From the NCBI RefSeq assembly GCF_036785885.1, contig NC_092326.1:5766001-5830000 (forward strand): a stretch of 64,000 bases of DNA. The letters are read 5' to 3'. Numbering within the stretch: the first letter of the stretch is position 1; each line of letters opens with the position of its first letter. Below the pieces are notes generated by a model that had not been told where the DNA came from, searched no databases, and saw nothing but the letters and a program-made list of their open reading frames with translations. This DNA comes from Coffea arabica (taxonomy: Eukaryota; Streptophyta; Magnoliopsida; Gentianales; Rubiaceae). Position numbers and translations under genes: made by a program. Below are positions 61,195 to 64,000 of the stretch, in pieces.

Positions 61195-61375
61195 CCAAGA
61201 TCCGAGCTCGGATAATTTATGGCATCCTTCGGATCCAACAGGGTTCGGATCTGTCTCAACGGATGATCAGACGAGCCCTCGGATCCGGGTGAACAACTTT
61301 GGATCCGAGCTCGGATCCAATAGATCCGAGTTCGGATCCGTCTGTGTTGAGTCTTATCCGACCTCGGATCATGCT
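61195..61375. repeat. Right array of GATCCGA...TCGGATC palindromes
   Basis: About ten copies of ATCCGA or TCGGAT in 180 bp, including GATCCGAGCTCGGAT (61199) and GGATCCGAGCTCGGATCC (61301-61318). The words CAGACGAGCCCTCGGATC and GCAGAAAC.GCAAAT occur in the same order as near 53470 and 53592, so it is a direct copy of the left array end. Confidence 0.9.
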
Positions 61376-61884
61376 TTTCCTGCACTAATTGCAGAAACGG
61401 CAAATAAACTGCTCCTACATTGGAGAGTCCAAACATTGTACGAATTCGAAAAACATCTAACGTTTATCCTCAAATCCACCACAAAAAATGCAAAAATAAG
61501 CACAACCCACGTCAAATTTAAACCCAAATTTCACCACAAATCTGAACTTGTCTTGGATTCAGGTATTCAAGTATTAATTAAACTTAAAATGCTATTACTG
61601 AGGCATTGCAAGTGAAAAAGCCTAACCTTTATGCTGTTGGAGAGTTGGGACTGAAATTGTGGACAATTTTTGGCAAGCGGCACGTGCGGAACCAGTCTTT
61701 GGAAGCTCCGCTCAGCCCGGTCCTTGGATGCTTCGATGTGCAGAAACCACCTCTGTTTTCTTTGTTGTGCTTTTACATACAATTCCGAATTCTGTGTTTT
61801 TCTGTTCGACAGCTATAAAAGGCACTTCTGCTTCGTCTGTTTGCTTTTGTCTTTTTTTTTCGAAATGGAGTGTTGGCGGTGGAG

Positions 61885-61975
61885 CTTAGTACGAGCTCGC
61901 ATCCTCAGAATGCGAGCTCAGTGAGCTCGCACTGAGCTCGCATTCTCAAAATGCGAGCTCAGTGAGCTCGCAAGA
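61885..61975. repeat. Right terminal hairpin array (GAGCTCGCATT type)
   Basis: Alternating GAGCTCGCA and TGCGAGCTC words form nested hairpins, the counterpart of the left array at 51895-52095. The stretch of 500 bp before it (61380-61884) has no recognised gene. Confidence 0.85.
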
Positions 61976-64000
61976 CCCCAATTCTAGAAAATCATTCACA
62001 ATACGCCCTCGTTGTAGAATCATTTTTTTTCCATCACAATGTAAGAATTCACCCATTTGTATCTTGCTTCCGTAACGTGTGTAAGATTATGAGGATGATC
62101 ATCAACAAGCAGGGATCGGCCGAATTTGAGATCCCTGAACAACTTAATTTGGGGAATGCACCAAGGATGCAAAGAGTAGTCGCAGTCGCGGCAATGATAC
62201 ATCCAAGTATTTGGATTGATTTCTTCTTCACAGAGAACACAATAGAATTCTTCAGGATGATCGAAATACGGAGGATACACTAAAATCAGCGGGTGCTTGT
62301 CCCATCTCTGCTTGGTTGCAGGAGGCAGCAGAGCACATTCATAGTCCAAATAGAAATGGCAATATTTACAGGCAAACACAAAACCATCACTTTTGGTGCC
62401 ACAAGCATTGCATTTTGTGGGATCAGAACTTCCATATTGAGTCAAGAGGTGTTTATGAGCAGCGTGTACGACATTTGGGATCATGCTAGCACTAGCACAC
62501 TTGATACAGAAACGTAATTCACAAGAGTCGCGATCGCATTCATAAAATTCACCATTGCTCTGTCTTTGGCAAGCATTGCAGACGAAATGACCAACAGCAT
62601 TCGCTTCATACCTTAACAAGAGCGGGTGCTCGGGATGTTTTGTGATTTGCAACTCACTGGGGAGCTTATAACAAGTAAAATGGACGTAGTAACCACATTC
62701 GACGCAAGAATAGTGAGGATCAGATAAGGAAATAGGCTCAATGCACCAATCACATACTAATGTTATAGCTTCTTCCTTGGTACCGTTATTCTCATCTTGA
62801 ATTTGCTCCCTCTTGGAAAGAATAACTGGATGTTGGTGTTCTTCTATAAATATTTTTTCTTCAGCCTTCAATTCACCTGAACTACTGCTACTTTCATCTG
62901 CCTTGTTAAGCAAATGGCTGATCAATTCTTGGGCTGCATGACTTGATGGTAGTTTCACCACATTTTTCTTGGTAGCACATTGATCTTCCAAATCTAGTTC
63001 TCCTTCCCTAGAAATTAAATCCACAAGACAATAAATTCAAAGGATATGATGTCACAACATTTCATCACAATTAAGGAAATAAAAGGGCAACAAATAGCAA
63101 CAAAGGATAGAAAAGCTCTTACGAGATAGAGTATTTATCATCTTCATTTTTCTGCTTGGTATTTTGAGAAATCATGATGCATTTGATATGAACGAAATAT
63201 CTGCAGGGGCCACAATAATAAACCCAATAATGGCGATGGATCTTTCCATGGCAGACAGGGCAATACTGTCTAAAACTACGATGCTCAGAAGGAACAGAAT
63301 AAGCCAGCAACAATGGATGATTGTGATCCTTGTGCTGCACAGTTACTGGTAGCAACGCACATCTCTTGTGGATCCAAAATGGACAAACAGTACACAAATA
63401 CGACGAATCTTCACCTACCATACAACAAGCATTACAGTGGAAAGTAGCCGATCTTTGTTCTATAACAGGGTGGTCATGGCATTCGAGCTTAATTTCCCAG
63501 TCTAATGTAGCGCATGATACATCTAGTTCAAAGTGGCACAAGTTACACTTGTAGATGAAAAACTTCCAACCCTTTTGGCCACACAAATCACACATACAAC
63601 CATGAGAAGAATTAGTGGGCTGCCTATGGAGTATGAGTGGATGCTGGGGATGAATGGGATGTGTGATTTTAGGAGGAAGTTCAGCACATCTTTTCTGAAG
63701 AAAGAAATCACAATGGAAGCAACAGTAGGCTGTGGAGTCTGAAATTTGTTTTTGACAGCCATAACAGATTACTAGTTTCTGGTCAAGTTCACCGTCATGT
63801 TTCTTCCACAATCGACTCAGGATTAGAGGGTGTTCCTCGTGACTGAAATGATTAAGTTCTTCCTCCATCTCTGTTTTTTTACAATGAAAATCTTGTGTAT
63901 TTTGGGTTTGTACAGGTAACCAAAGAGTTTGGTAGCTGAGTGTGCATTGAAATGATATTCAACTCCTTTCTTGAATTGACTAAAGAAAATTTTCTTTTTA

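Larger units (their letters stand above)
51836..62054 (-). mobile_element. 10.2-kb MULE carrying transposase and a plant mobile domain gene
   Basis: The element is bounded by a perfect 10-bp duplication ATTTGTATCT (51826-51835 and 62055-62064). Its ends are diverged inverted repeats: left GAGAAATTTCC then TTGTGATG, right in reverse complement GGGTGAATTCTT then TTGTGATG, both continuing into an A-rich run, TTCTACAA and GGGTCTT(C/G)CGA-type sequence. Inside, on the minus strand, lie a MULE transposase (N-terminal part broken) and a PMD gene. Both subterminal regions carry palindrome arrays. The interrupted DC1 exon defines the ends independently of the repeats. Confidence 0.93.
51720..63868 (-). 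pseudogene. DC1-domain (Cys/His-rich C1-like) protein gene, split by a MULE
   Basis: Exon 1 is 63868-63123, exon 2 starts at 63007, and the 115-bp intron has GT-AG borders and matching phase (TC|G). Exon 2 runs to the target duplication (62055-62064). The remaining 36 codons continue at 51835-51720 in the same frame once the element and one target copy are removed, ending CPDCAFEREL-stop. The ancestral product would have nine DC1 repeats (H..HPL, then CxxC, CxxC, HxxC): four in exon 1, four in exon 2, and the ninth cut after ARYK. As it stands exon 2 reads a few codons into the element and stops at 62020, making a protein that lacks the last Cys/His repeat. Plant DC1 proteins are linked to stress and hormone responses; the role here is unknown. 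Eight intact repeats might still be partly functional. Confidence 0.93.

Noticed and set aside
1..64000. Endogenous viral sequence (pararetrovirus or geminivirus)
   Set aside because: No viral replication, coat or movement domain was seen; all reverse-transcribing remnants look like LTR elements or a LINE tail.

Overview
Nuclear DNA of a flowering plant, almost certainly a core eudicot. The evidence is long AT-rich non-coding stretches, GT-AG introns, a plastid starch synthase, three light-harvesting genes, a type I MADS gene, a DC1 zinc-finger gene and many plant transposons. I cannot fix the species from the sequence.

Layout. 1-4.4 kb: a 269-bp tandem repeat, one unit of which is split by a 2.1-kb Mutator-like (MULE) element. 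4.5-21.2 kb (+): a complete 16-exon starch synthase 4 gene (SS4; 1,071 codons before the stop). 22.1-33.9 kb: three intronless Lhcb1 genes, called A (-), B (+) and C (+) here. A 5.3-kb segment running from SS4 intron 12 into the 3' half of Lhcb1-A is present again in inverted orientation downstream of Lhcb1-B. It carries a decayed antisense piece of SS4 and two later insertions: an LTR element with an exact empty site in the other arm, and a hAT-type element. Lhcb1-B is a mosaic, with promoter and 5' part like C and 3' part like A. 34-41.2 kb: transposon-rich DNA with a mariner-type MITE, a 1.3-kb MULE, a tandem duplication beside a poly-C run and a 2.5-kb non-autonomous LTR element. 41.9-43.0 kb (+): a type I (M-alpha-like) MADS-box gene with a repeated C-terminal tail. 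44.4-49.5 kb: a diverged direct duplication, one copy hit by a hAT element, then a LINE tail. 51.7-63.9 kb (-): a nine-repeat DC1 gene split in its last repeat by a 10.2-kb MULE.

The 10.2-kb element is the most striking object. It has a 10-bp target-site duplication (ATTTGTATCT), diverged terminal inverted repeats, a transposase with an intact catalytic core, and a companion gene with a plant mobile domain (PMD, MAIN-like). Its subterminal regions hold dense arrays of short palindromes (GATCCGAGCTCGGATC and GAGCTCGCATT hairpins). The missing C-terminus of the DC1 protein sits beyond the far end of the element, in the same frame once one target copy is removed.

The host genes share no obvious pathway beyond the chloroplast: SS4 initiates starch granules and Lhcb1 encodes the major LHCII antenna protein. 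The history visible here is one of duplication, template switching and transposition.
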